From positions 6,573,501 through 6,637,500 of the forward strand of contig JAQFVV010012446.1 of the NCBI GenBank assembly GCA_028023455.1: 64,000 nt of DNA, written 5' to 3'. How positions within the stretch are numbered: position 1 is the stretch's first letter; every line of letters starts with the position of its first letter. Below, piece after piece: positions 26,125-35,848 of the stretch. Source of the stretch: Epiperipatus broadwayi (taxonomy: Eukaryota > Onychophora > Udeonychophora > Euonychophora > Peripatidae). A program made the position numbers and the translations under genes. The notes under the pieces were generated by a model. The model had not been told where the DNA came from and did no database searches. It saw only the letters and a list, made by a program, of their open reading frames with translations.

Positions 26125-26959
26125 CAATTAATGTGCTAGTATAGGAAATGTGATCATGTGATCTTTAATCCTTATTAAAATATTTGTATTATATCGTAAC
26201 ACATATTGAAGGAGCTCACTTTGCACAGACATTCACTCCCTCGGATACAGTTTTTCTAAATTATTTAAAACAACAGCAATGTGCATAATAAATTAATAAT
26301 CAATTCACTACAACATTCTAAATAATTCTTCAAATATATTTTTATTAGCCTTATATCTATAAATTTGAATGTTTGTTTATTTGTTATTTAATAACTCCAC
26401 GATTATTGCCCCAGTCTTCTTAGTACACACAATTGTTTTCATCAGCAAAATAATATATTGATAATTTTCAAAATTGCTAGAAAATATTACTTTTAGATGG
26501 TAAAAAGTCCCCTAAAGATCACTGCTAGTTCAAACTTTTAAATATGTTTATCTTCGCTTTACTCGTAGTAGGAGTTAAAACAAGTGCCGGGTGCCATAAA
26601 GCAAAAATTTATAGCCTATGTTATTCTTCAAAAAAAGAAAGAAAATCGTGCAAGATTCATCAAGATTGGTGCAATATTTGTTGAATTATTAAATACCAAA
26701 CAAACAAACTTTCAGATTTATGTATATAATAGATAGCATTTTTATTATAATATTTAAGAAAATTTATGATGATAGCTTTAATATATTTTTAAGACAATTA
26801 ATATTTTTTCTTTTAATTATTTTGGATTCATTTTTAGTTTTAAATCACTTCCGAGTAAAGTGATGGTACTTTTTTTTTTAAAAAAATTTTTTGTGATTTT
26901 TGTTTTTTCTGGCACTTTTTATTAAATTTTATATCCTCACTTTTCTCATGCTGCAATAG
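26125..26959. other. AT-rich intron
   Basis: Just after the 34-bp palindrome 'GGAAATGTGATCATGTGATC' belongs to the outer flank shared by several E-family copies. The rest is AT-rich and I see nothing. Confidence 0.35.
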
Positions 26960-27004
26960 ACTTCAAAACGTAATAAACGGAGATCCAACTCTTCACTTAA
27001 TCAG
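26960..27004 (+). CDS. Vps13: Candidate VPS13 micro-exon (15 codons, basic/Ser-rich)
   Basis: A 45-nt open segment between an AG acceptor (GCAATAG) and a GTATCA donor. It reads TSKRNKRRSNSSLNQ in phase 0, the same phase as every other exon of this gene. The residues are strongly basic and serine-rich, unlike a structured strand, so it would form an exposed loop between two strands of a VAB repeat. The polypyrimidine tract is weak and the exon is short. Support comes mainly from exact phase compatibility and from the next segment also lying in this insertion position. It may be alternatively spliced. Confidence 0.55.
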
Positions 27005-28080
27005 GTATCATGTGCTTTCATCCTAATGTCAACGTGTTCTTACTATGCAATTTTATGTGTTTGCCAGATTTTTATTTCTTAAGCTGTATTTGATGGAAAT
27101 GTCAAGCAATTTTTTTATATATGTGTGTCTCTAAGCAAAGTTGTTTGCATGTTGCAATTGCTTATCGTATTCTTTCAAATTTTTTGATCTGTATCTTCTT
27201 TCACATTTAGCTTTTTTTTTAAATCACCATTTTTACCCATATTTCATAGTGTTATTGTCTGTTGATATATTTGTACATACCCGTGTCAATTTAACCATTT
27301 AATAAATTTAACCGCACTCTGTGTTTGATAAATGAGATGAAAATTTTTAAAAATGAATGAAAGTTGATTATAAAAATTATTTATATCATTGTAGGTTGTA
27401 TGTATATATAAACTCTTATATTTTTTATGTATTAATATTTTAAAGACTTAAATCTATTTTTGAACTGAATATTTTTTTATATTTGAATCTCTGAATTGCA
27501 TGTGAAATAAGGTAATTAATATTTTCACTTGGATATTTTCAACCATATTATATGGTCATTGACAAGGATGATTCTTTTATATTCGTAGAATGTAAAAGAT
27601 TGAAGACAAACATAAAAGAGTAATTCTTGACAATGACAATATTATAATATAGTCAAACATAGAAGAAAATTGTAATGAAAAATGATTCGTAGAATAAAAC
27701 AAAATATAAGAAGTTAAATTGAAGGCTACAAATCTCATGCGCTTATTACTTATTTGAAAGTTTCTGGAATTAATTTGTTTTATATAGATTGAAAATTAAT
27801 AGGCCATGTTTGGAAAGATAGTCGGTGGAATACTGATTGATTTAGTAATTGATTTTATTAAGATGATTATTTCTGGCAGCATTTTTTCACCCCATGCAAA
27901 TCAAAGGTTGGCATATAATTTGATCAAATCATTCATTCTATATTACATTTAATTGAAATAGTTTGGTTGATATCAAAAAATGATTGTTGAATGAGATTAT
28001 TTGCTGCCATAGAAAGACTTACTACTAATAGATTTTTCCAATTGCTATATTTGATTTCAGTCTGTATCACATAAATCATT
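27005..28080. other. AT-rich intron
   Basis: No gene or clear repeat seen. A loose inverted match between about 27555-27580 (GTCATTGACAAGGATGATTC) and about 27617-27640 (GAGTAATTCTTGACAATGAC) is present. Confidence 0.35.
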
Positions 28081-28084
28081 TTTT

Positions 28085-28462
28085 ATGTTTACGCAAGCTG
28101 TTTACACAGAGGCAAAACTTTCTGTATAGTAGTGCCACTCTGTGTAAGCCAAAAAAATCAATGGATGCAGGAAGATTTTTTCAGAAAATCTCCCTCTGGT
28201 GCCTACTCATCCAATATCCCCAGACTAGTTTCTAGCTTGTGGTTTTTATCAGTGAGGAACCTTAGATATGAGAGCACTGCACCTACATTTTAGGATTTAA
28301 TGCAACCCTCCATCAGCCGCCTTTTAACTTTTTAGTTAATTATAAAGCTTTGAGTCTAAAACAAAAATGCAATAATGTTTTCAATTCGCTCATTAGCTTG
28401 TATAGTCCATCCATTGATTACTCAGATTTGCACTGAGTGGCACTATGGTATAGAGAGTTTGC
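28085..28462. repeat. E-family repeat, copy at 28.1 kb, with outer inverted ends
   Basis: Left part in - orientation: 'GGCAAAACTTTCTGTATAGTA', 'GTGCCTACTCATCCAATATC' and 'CCCCAGACTAGTTTCTAGC', continuing to 'GAGCACTGCACCTACATTTT' and 'GATTTAATGCAACCCTCCATC', the head of the element. At 28403-28462 a short + piece ('CCATTGATTACTCAGATTTGC', 'GTATAGAGAGTTTGC') closes it. This is a less complete fold-back, useful for defining the full unit. Confidence 0.75.
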
Positions 28463-28599
28463 TTCTGTGTAAATTATTTTTCTTATACATATTTATCTCA
28501 TGAGTTTTAAATTTTTTTCACTTTCCAAAGTGTTGTATATTGACCCACAAAGCTGAATGCTAACAAAATTATAGACTATAAGTTTAAAAAAAACAACAT

Positions 28600-29160
28600 C
28601 AAATAAAAGATGAAAATATATTTACTTACATTTATATACACAAACCTTATATACAGTTGTGTCTTCAGTAATTCCGATGATTACGACAAGTGACCCCCCG
28701 GCAGTTATTCCGCACATATATCTTCCTAAGTCTGTATTTACTAACATGATCAAATCAGTCCTTGAATTGGAGGACTATTTTCCACTAAATGCTAATACTC
28801 CCATGATTAAACACTAACCACTGTCATCCCTATTCTCAGACCTGAGTAAATACCTAAAAAATTGTTTATAACTCACAGTCCAACTCTGCTCAGCTCTCAT
28901 AAGCCTTATCAGGTATACACAAATAAAATTAAGACCAGGGGTGGTCTGTTTAAGTTTTCTATTTGGCTATTTGCACCTCCGGAAATTTGGTCTCTAGGAG
29001 GATATCCCTTGTAGCATAAAAGTCACTACAACTTTTCCAAGAGCTTTTCCTTTGGGTTCTTTTTTCCTGACATCCCACAACACAACAGCACCATCACACG
29101 AAGAGTAAGAGAAAGCTCTTGCTCTTTAATGCTCACACTATTTATAGATTTTTCTAGTTT
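28600..29160 (-). repeat. Dispersed repeat R, copy 1, with a WD-repeat-like open segment
   Basis: This GC-richer stretch shares a diverged block with 37780-38030 (on the - strand both contain a CAGG/CCTGAAGG region, then 'AACAGACCACCCCTGG' or 'AACAGATTGCCCCTGC'). On the - strand at about 29020-29135 one frame reads RARAFSYSSCDGAVVLWDVR then KKEPKGKALGK before a stop, a striking WD40-like 'DGxVxLWDVR'. A second open segment (about 28645-28748, -) reads LGRYMCGITAGGSLVVIIG. Whether these are a captured gene fragment or chance is unresolved. Confidence 0.3.
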
Positions 29161-29501
29161 AATATCCGGTATTATTATAAAAGGTAATAGCTATTTACAT
29201 TAAGCTATCCTTTCCCAGTACTATGTCTTTTCACAAATTATTATCAAGATTTTAATTGCATCAGTGTACATTCCTTTCACCTGCAATTGATTCAACTGAC
29301 CCTTCCTCAATATTTTTTTGTTTAATTAGTTTAAAATAGCTTAATGTTCTAATTAAACAAAATGCATTAAGCTTTTCCAGCATTATAATTCACATTTCTT
29401 ATATCTATCAGCAATCTTTTTTTATTTTTTTTTACTACAATATCTGTCTATATTTAAATTTCTTTTTTTTTCCTGGAAGTCACAAATTCTAGCTTTACCT
29501 T

Positions 29502-29662
29502 ATAATACTAAATCATCCATACACTTTACTACTGTTACACAATGCTTTATTTACCACCCTCTTTTACAGTTTCAATCGATGGTGAAACTGTAAACTGTAA
29601 AAGAGAGTGGTAAATAAAGCATTGTGTAACAGTAGTAAAGTGCATGGATGATTTAGTATTAT
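29502..29662. repeat. Long palindrome I
   Basis: Arms 29502-29573 and 29584-29662. AATACTAAATCATCCATACAC on the left pairs with GTGCATGGATGATTTAGTATT on the right, and ACAATGCTTTATTTACCACC with GGTGGTAAATAAAGCATTG-type sequence. The loop is about 10 nt (ATCGATGG). An extra 7-nt ACTGTAA duplication interrupts the inner right arm. It is a simple strong cruciform former and encodes nothing. Confidence 0.9.
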
Positions 29663-30324
29663 ATGGTATACATTTGGAAATGCAATAAGAAAGAGTAATT
29701 AAATCCTAGCTTTATAACTTATACAAATTATAGTTACTAAAGTCATATTTTTTCCAAAATATAACACAATGAAATGGATTTAAGGAATTGGAAATGAAAT
29801 ATTAAGTATTAGATGCTACTAATATTGCTAGACTGACAGTTCGTATCATTAAAAATAGAAAATCTGATAAGATTGTATTAAGATTTTATCTTAATTTTTT
29901 TCCCCCACTTTAAAAAAAAAAATTGATATTATTTGTACGTGCTTTAATAATTTTTATGAAATATTTTGTGTTTATTTAGAAGGCAGCCTTATCAAAGTTT
30001 ACACTTAATATTAAGTAGCTGGGTACCTCTTATAAAGAATGCCTTCACAGGGGCGAGAGGGGCACAGATCTAGTATTTATTAGTTTAGATACAGGAAATG
30101 ATACTGTAATTAATGCATTCGTAAAAAATATTGCATTATAAGGAAAAGAAAACATTTTGTTATAAAAATAACAAAGCTTATTGTTATGTGGATGTATTTA
30201 TGTTAAAATATATATCAAGTTAGAGAAAAGAGCTATTAAAACGGGCAAAACATTATTTATCTGTATTGTAGCAAAATTCTGATTTTTTTTTTTTAATGCA
30301 TAAGTTATTAATAAAATTATCTGT

Positions 30325-30510
30325 ATATTATAAATATATGCAAATTTGCATATCATTGTTTGTTTGCACAATGAAATGGTTTCTTTCTTATAATTTAAAG
30401 CTGAATGGACTTTTGGTGAAGTTCACGTAAGTATACACACACTCAGCTTTAGTTTATAAAGGAGAAAGAAACCATTTTGTTATGCAGACAAACAATCATA
30501 TGCAAATTTG
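30325..30510. repeat. Fold-back repeat family J, copy 1
   Basis: Arms begin ATATGCAAATTTGCATATC and end CATATGCAAATTTGAATTAC. Inner pairing is AATGAAATGGTTTCTTTCTT with GGAGAAAGAAACCATTTTGT, and AAAGCTGA with TCAGCTTT. A second copy lies at 41685-41870 with the same centre ('GAATTTCACCCAGTGTG' versus 'GAAGTTCACGTAAGTATAC'). Confidence 0.8.
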
Positions 30511-30529
30511 AATTACAAATACAAATGAA

Positions 30530-30685
30530 GGGGGAAAATCAGATCCAAGACTCCTCACTGATGAAGGCCATAAGCCAGAAACTAGTCTGGGGATTTTATG
30601 CACAAGACTTCTGGCATCCATTGATTACTCTCGCTTGCACTGAGTGACAATACTGTATGGAGAATTTTGCCTGTTTTAAATAGCA
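30530..30685 (+). repeat. E-family repeat, 5'-truncated copy at 30.5 kb
   Basis: Single-direction copy beginning AGATCCAAGACTCCTCACTG. It contains an intact CTGATGA (30558-30564), GGCCATAAGCC and GAAACTAGTCTGGGG, then has a short deletion and continues through ATCCATTGATTACTC to GGAGAATTTTGCCTG. It is followed by the flank 'GAAATGATCATGTGATG' shared with other copies. Confidence 0.8.
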
Positions 30686-30889
30686 GTCATAAGAAAGCAT
30701 AAGAAATGATCATGTGATGTTTAAAACCAATCCTGCCTAATAGGATAGTGGTGGCTATAGTTATTAAAGAACCAAGGTCACCAAAATGTATAGATACTGA
30801 ACTGAGTTCAAACCTATTTGACTATATAAGCTAATGAATTTGGATTAAAAATATTATTGTGTTTTCAATTTAGGACTTATAGTTTTGTA

Positions 30890-31125
30890 ATTAAGTAGAG
30901 ATAAAAGATGGCTGCTGGAGAGTTGCATTAGATCCTAAGATCTAGGTGCAGTGCTCTCAGATCCAAGGCTTCTCATTGACGAAGGCCACAAGCTAGAAAC
31001 TAGTCTGGGGATATTGGATGAGTAGGCACAAATGGGGATTTTATGCATGAGCCTTCTGGCATCCATTGATTATTCTGGCTTGTACTGAGTGGCAATACTG
31101 TATGGAGAGTTTTGCCTGTTTATTT
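30890..31125 (+). repeat. E-family repeat, most complete single copy
   Basis: Best linear example of the unit: GATGGCTGCTGGAGAGTTGC, TAGATCCTAAGATCTAGG, GTGCAGTGCTCTCAGATCC, a 'GACGAAGGCCACAAGC' core, GAAACTAGTCTGGGGATAT, GGATGAGTAGGCAC, GATTTTATGCATGAGCC, CATCCATTGATTATTCTGG and GTATGGAGAGTTTTGCCTG. It supplies the order of parts for decoding the palindromic and decayed copies. No open frame spans it, so it is non-coding. Confidence 0.85.
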
Positions 31126-31989
31126 TAATTATATATATATTTATGCACTTGGACATGCATTATTAGTACTTGCATCAAAGGGAAATGTTACATTGTTAAA
31201 GAATAATAAAATTTAAAGAAACACATTAAACAAAAACTGCCACAAGCTATATATATGTATATATATATCAATGAAATTTATAATTAAACTAAAAAGGAGT
31301 GACATTTCTTAGAGTCATTTCTATCCTTATCTCTTACATCTGTTAAGTTGTCCGTCCACAAATATATAGATTAACTAGTAAATAGAATATTGCATGAGAT
31401 TCTCACATTTTATTTTATTCTGTTGTATTTATTGCATGCAAATAATTAGGATTATCGAAAGAAATGGTATGTACATAGAAATGGAATACCACTAATCCAG
31501 TAGTCTTCATAGTTAAGTTAAAACAAAGTAATAATTTAATAATACCTATCTTACCCTATTATTTTAAACCTGTGTTTTTAAAGTACATATTATGAAAAGA
31601 AAATGTAATAAATATTAATTGTAATATCTACAGTTTTGAATATATATATATATGTCCAGTTCTTGCTTTGTGCAAGTGTGATATAATGAAAGTTATCGAA
31701 ACTATCAACATGTGCAAGAAAATTCAGGTGCTGATGTCTCTATAACACTACACCTATATTAATTAAATGAGAATTAAATTGTATATTTTGGCTAGAGATA
31801 ATCTCTAGTTTAATGAATGATCAGTAATCAACATTAATATAATTCTATAATGTGGTTTAAAGTTATAAGTGCAGAATGCTTGACACTTGTAATCAAAACC
31901 TTAGTAAATTTCTATCTATATATTATATTATATAGTCCTTCTAAATTCTTTTCTTTTTTATTTGTTTTTGCTGTCTTCATATATAATAT
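31126..31989. other. AT-rich intron
   Basis: Short (TA)n runs near 31130, 31251 and 31640. Nothing else recognised. Confidence 0.35.
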
Positions 31990-32275
31990 TGAATTTCAAA
32001 AATCTTACACTTTTCAGCAAAAAAACTTTTATTATTAATTACAGTTTCAACTGCACTGTGCAGTCTTCATCAGATCTTATTCTTTTCTTTTAACTTTCTC
32101 TGTACCTTGCACTTTTCATCAGATCTTATTCTCTTTTTTAACCTTCTCTATGGAGGATAGAGAAGATTAAAAGAAGAGAATAAGATCTGATGAAGACTGC
32201 ATGGTACAGTCGAAACTGTAATTAATAATAAACGTTTTTTTTTTTGCTGAAAAGGGTAAGATTTTTGAAATTCAA
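31990..32275. repeat. Palindromic repeat family F, copy 1 (hammerhead-like core)
   Basis: Outer ends GAATTTCAAAAATCTTAC.. and ..GTAAGATTTTTGAAATTC mirror each other. Two - oriented units lie in tandem (each ending TTCATCAGATCTTATTC), followed by one + unit. The + unit reads CTGATGA (32187-32193), then A, then GACTG / 7-nt loop / CAGTC, then GAAA (32212-32215) and CTGTAATTAATAATAAAC. CTGATGA, a hairpin and GAAA is the core layout of a hammerhead ribozyme, here with one unpaired A before stem II. The second copy lies at 53.8-54.1 kb. Confidence 0.8.
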
Positions 32276-33872
32276 ATTTCTATCTATAAAATTCTAAACA
32301 AATGATGAAAATATGTGCAAGTGATTGTGATTTAATCAAGTGGTGAGTTCTGGTTCCACATAAAATGTGCATCTTGGGGATCATTTATCTTCTTCACGTG
32401 TCCTTGGCCATATGTTTCAGAAAGTTCTGTTGAAATAAAAGTTTGAAATATATATATATTAAAATATATATATGGAGTTAAAATTACAATACGAGCCATA
32501 TATGTCTTACTTACTTGAAAAACAAGTGAACTGGGTATTTCAAAAATGCATTCAGAGTGAGAGAAGTTGGTCTTATAGATGGCTGTGATATGATTGAGCT
32601 AAGATGAAAGATGTGCTTTGATAAGAATACATTTGAAAATATATTGAATAATAAGATTTATTTTTAATAATTTGGTAGTTTCACCTGAAGTGCACGATGG
32701 CCGCTAGAGGCGTTGTTTCTGTGTTAGCACACAGAACATACAGGGTAGGGACCCTGAATGCAGAAATGCTTCTTCCAGCCGCTAGGTGGCTACCAATAAT
32801 TTAAACAATTTAAAATAGATGCTTATTATTATGGCAGTTTCATTAATTGTCAAGCCGCAAAAAACTTAACTTCAAAGAGACCAGATTAATTTTTCTAAAT
32901 GTTGAGAAATATCTTGCAAAGTAATTTTCTAATAATCAAGAATTTTCATTTTCTGTAATACCATAATGAAGTTTTTGTGTTTCGGAATGAAGTGTTTATT
33001 TCCATTTCATCCTATAAATGAAAGTATTTTCACTTATTTGTCCGATATGCTTAAATCATTTCTATTCCAGTACCAACCATCTCATGCTGGTTTTTAGTAC
33101 TGGCTAGTGGTTATTCCGTTTTTGTAAGCAGTGAATCTGATATTCATTTTTGTTCTCGGGAATATTACTAACTTACTAGTATGATCATCACTTTAATTAC
33201 ATTGATACTATATTATTTATAATCTCTTGTTACTGTTTACCATTTCTGTGTATTGTTGTTGTTTCATAACATCAGCAGTGTCATCGTCATGTACATCTTT
33301 TATTTTTGCTTCATGTAGGTGCATCCCTGTGGCATTTGTTTATTTTATATGAAGTCATTCTTGTTTTTTTTCTTGGTCAATTATAAACTCCATGATTATT
33401 GGACTGTTTTTTTTTTACAGTTCCTTCAATCTTCAGTTTATTATTAATAGTTTAATTTTTTTGCATTTTCATTTTTAGAATTGAAACTTGTATACTCTTT
33501 GTCTCTCTGCATAATCTTTCTTTTATTTTTATTGACTTTTTAAACTGAAAGTGTAGACATGATTAACTGTTGTATAGTTTCTAAATGATGAATTATCTTT
33601 CAAATTATTTAAAGTCTGGTATTTTTTTAATGTTTTTAAATCAATATTTAAAAAACACAAATCTTTGCAAAAAAAAAATATTTTGACTAATATTTATGAT
33701 AAAGCTTAATTGCTATACCAATTAATATAAAAGATAACTTTAAAGTTGCTTTTCTGACAGAAAATATAAATGTTTGCATATACATATTTCCACCTCAATT
33801 TATTATTTGAATAGTAAATTTAGTTTTAAAATATTGTCTTCAATAAAATATTCAAAATGTTATTCTTTACAG
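32276..33872. other. AT-rich intron with two small repeats
   Basis: About 32530-32640 shares 'TTTCAAAAATGCA', 'CAGAGTGAGAGAAGTTGGTCT' and 'GATTGAGCTAAG' with 37410-37520, defining a dispersed repeat of about 110 bp. About 32675-32800 has GGCCGCTAGAGGCG and CAGCCGCTAGGTGGC in inverse arrangement around 'TTTCTGTGTTAGCACACAGAA'. The rest is T-rich intron. Confidence 0.4.
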
Positions 33873-33965
33873 TCTCAGAGAAATACTCTAGGTTCATTTT
33901 GGAAATTATTTCCTTGCTATTGGATTAATCGTTTGTGTCGTACGCATTCCGCAGAACAAAATAAG
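33873..33965 (+). CDS. Vps13: Candidate VPS13 exon in the VAB-repeat insertion
   Basis: A 93-nt segment (31 codons, phase 0) between TTCTTTACAG and a GTAGGA donor. It encodes SQRNTLGSFWKLFPCYWINR followed by LCRTHSAEQNK. It lies between the NKTG exon and the HHPANY exon and keeps the reading frame. The end of this exon (QNK) followed by GSDDAHTV gives a natural acidic loop before the conserved strand. 'GSFWKLFPCYWINRLC' is an aromatic, Cys-containing patch that I do not recognise as a standard VPS13 element. It may be a lineage-specific loop or membrane-proximal helix, and could be an optional exon. Confidence 0.6.
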
Positions 33966-34916
33966 GTAGGAGAGGAAGTAAAAAACTAGATAATATTTTT
34001 AATTGATAATTTCTCATTATTTAACCTCTAATCCAGGGTCTAAGGTCTTGAGTCTTAACTACATTATTAAAATCTCAGAGTATGATTTATAGTGATAAAT
34101 ATTAACTTGTCAACAGTATTTTTTAAATGTCTCAATTTAAAAGTTTTTTTTTTTTAAGTCTTTTCTCATTTTTTTTTTTGTGTTTTTTAAGGAAAAGTTA
34201 AAAGATTGCCAGTTTTGGCTGACTAGCAAGTTTATACATATATAATATTTTATATATATTAGATAAAGTTATTTATGCTTATATAATAGGTAATTATAAT
34301 ACAATTGTTTTATTAGTTCTGAAGAAGTCTGCTATACAGTCAAAACTATCACTTGTCTATAAAGCACTGTAAATGCTCAATGAGAAATGTGTTTTTGTCA
34401 AGATTTAATAGAAGCAATTCAGTAGGCGTAGAAGAAGTTTTGGACATTTTGGAACTTTAATAATTATAATTGCAGCAAATTATGTGCCAATAGGCTAATG
34501 AAAAATTTTTAACTTTCAGGTATATAATGAAGTTTTTTTAAAATAAATGAGAGAGGGAGATATATTAATTTCTGGTTGTTTTATATCCCCCATGTGACAG
34601 AAATAACACACAAACTAAAGTAAAAACATTAGTGAATTTAAGAAAAATTCATTCATTCTAAAAATAAAAGTTTACAAAAATAAGTAATTTTTTTTATTTA
34701 GAGGGGGGGGGGGGCGGTAGAAATATTAAATTAAATAGGAAAGGGTTTGGCCTTTATCATATGCGCCTTCATAAAGATAAAACCTTTCTGTATTTAATTA
34801 CATCCTTCCCATACGCATAATAAATAATCAGAATGATATATACATATTGTAGAATAATGACAGGAATGTGAATGATTTCTATATTAATATAGAATTGGTA
34901 TCAATGATTACTTATA
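33966..34916. other. AT-rich intron with a PLE-type terminal fragment
   Basis: About 34319-34352 reads 'CTGAAGAAGTCTGCTATACAG' then TCAAAACTATC, a decayed form of the CTGATGA/hairpin/GAAA core of family F. A run of 12 G lies at 34703. No gene seen. Confidence 0.35.
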
Positions 34917-35848
34917 TTCTATATTAAATGGGATTATGCAATATTTGAACAGTATTGAACCGTATTCGACTATGTATATTCGAAACACCGGTCTTTTAGG
35001 CAGAGAAGAACATACTCGGAGAGTATGTATGCCCAAACGATAGCTATAAAGTATATAACTAACGTTACATTTCCAGGACATAACTTCTTCTCGACTGTTG
35101 AGTTCAACACCAAGTTCAAAGCACTTTTTTTGTTTGTATATAAACAAGGGCGCCAGCTATATATTCAAGGATGAATAAATAACGCACTTTAAGCAATGGC
35201 CACTAACTCAACGCCTAAATCCACAACTAGCTCAGTTGCTTGTAATCACTAATAGATTATACTTAATTAGTGGTTAAAAGACTTGATAAAGAATTTGTTA
35301 AAAAGAATTTATAAAAAGAATTGTAAAAGAATTGATAAAAAGGAATTGATAAAAAGAATTGACCGACAAATAAAGTTTAATTTCTATATTAAATGGGATT
35401 ATGCAATATTTGAACAGTATTGAACTGTATTCGACTATGTATATTCGAAACACCGGTCTCTTAGGCAGAGAAGAACATACTCGGAGAGTATGTATGCCCA
35501 AACGATAGCTATAAAGTATATAACTAACGTTACATTTCCAGGACATAACTTCTTCTCGACTGTTGAGTTCAACACCAAGTTCAAAGCACTTTTTTTGTTT
35601 GTATATAAACACGGGCGCCAGCTATATATTCAAGAATGAATAAATAACGCACTTTAAGCAATGGCCACTAACTCAACGCCTAAATCCACGACTAGCTCAG
35701 TTGCTTGTAATCACTAATAGATTATACTTAATTAGTGGTTAAAAGACTTGATAAAGAATTTGTTAAAAAGAATTTATAAAAAGAATTGTAAAAGAATTGA
35801 TAAAAAGGAATTGATAAAAAGAATTGACCAACAAATAAAGTTTAATTT
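34917..35848. repeat. 465-bp direct tandem duplication
   Basis: Two head-to-tail units, 34917-35381 and 35382-35848, offset exactly 465 bp and differing at only a handful of sites (e.g. GAACCG/GAACTG, CTTTTAGG/CTCTTAGG, AACAAGGGCG/AACACGGGCG). Each - strand unit contains an open segment (MFIYKQKKCFELGVELNSRE..) without a recognised domain. The - strand also shows TGGCGCCC(G) after ATATATAGC, a retroviral-type primer-site-like string, so an LTR origin is possible but unproven. Each unit includes short internal AAAAGAATTGATAAAAAG iterations. Confidence 0.9.

Noticed and set aside
34908-35612. Two near-identical - strand frames (79 and 104 codons) that could suggest a duplicated gene
   Set aside because: They arise because the 465-bp unit is duplicated. 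The frame has no recognisable domain and simply opens where the unit lacks stops.
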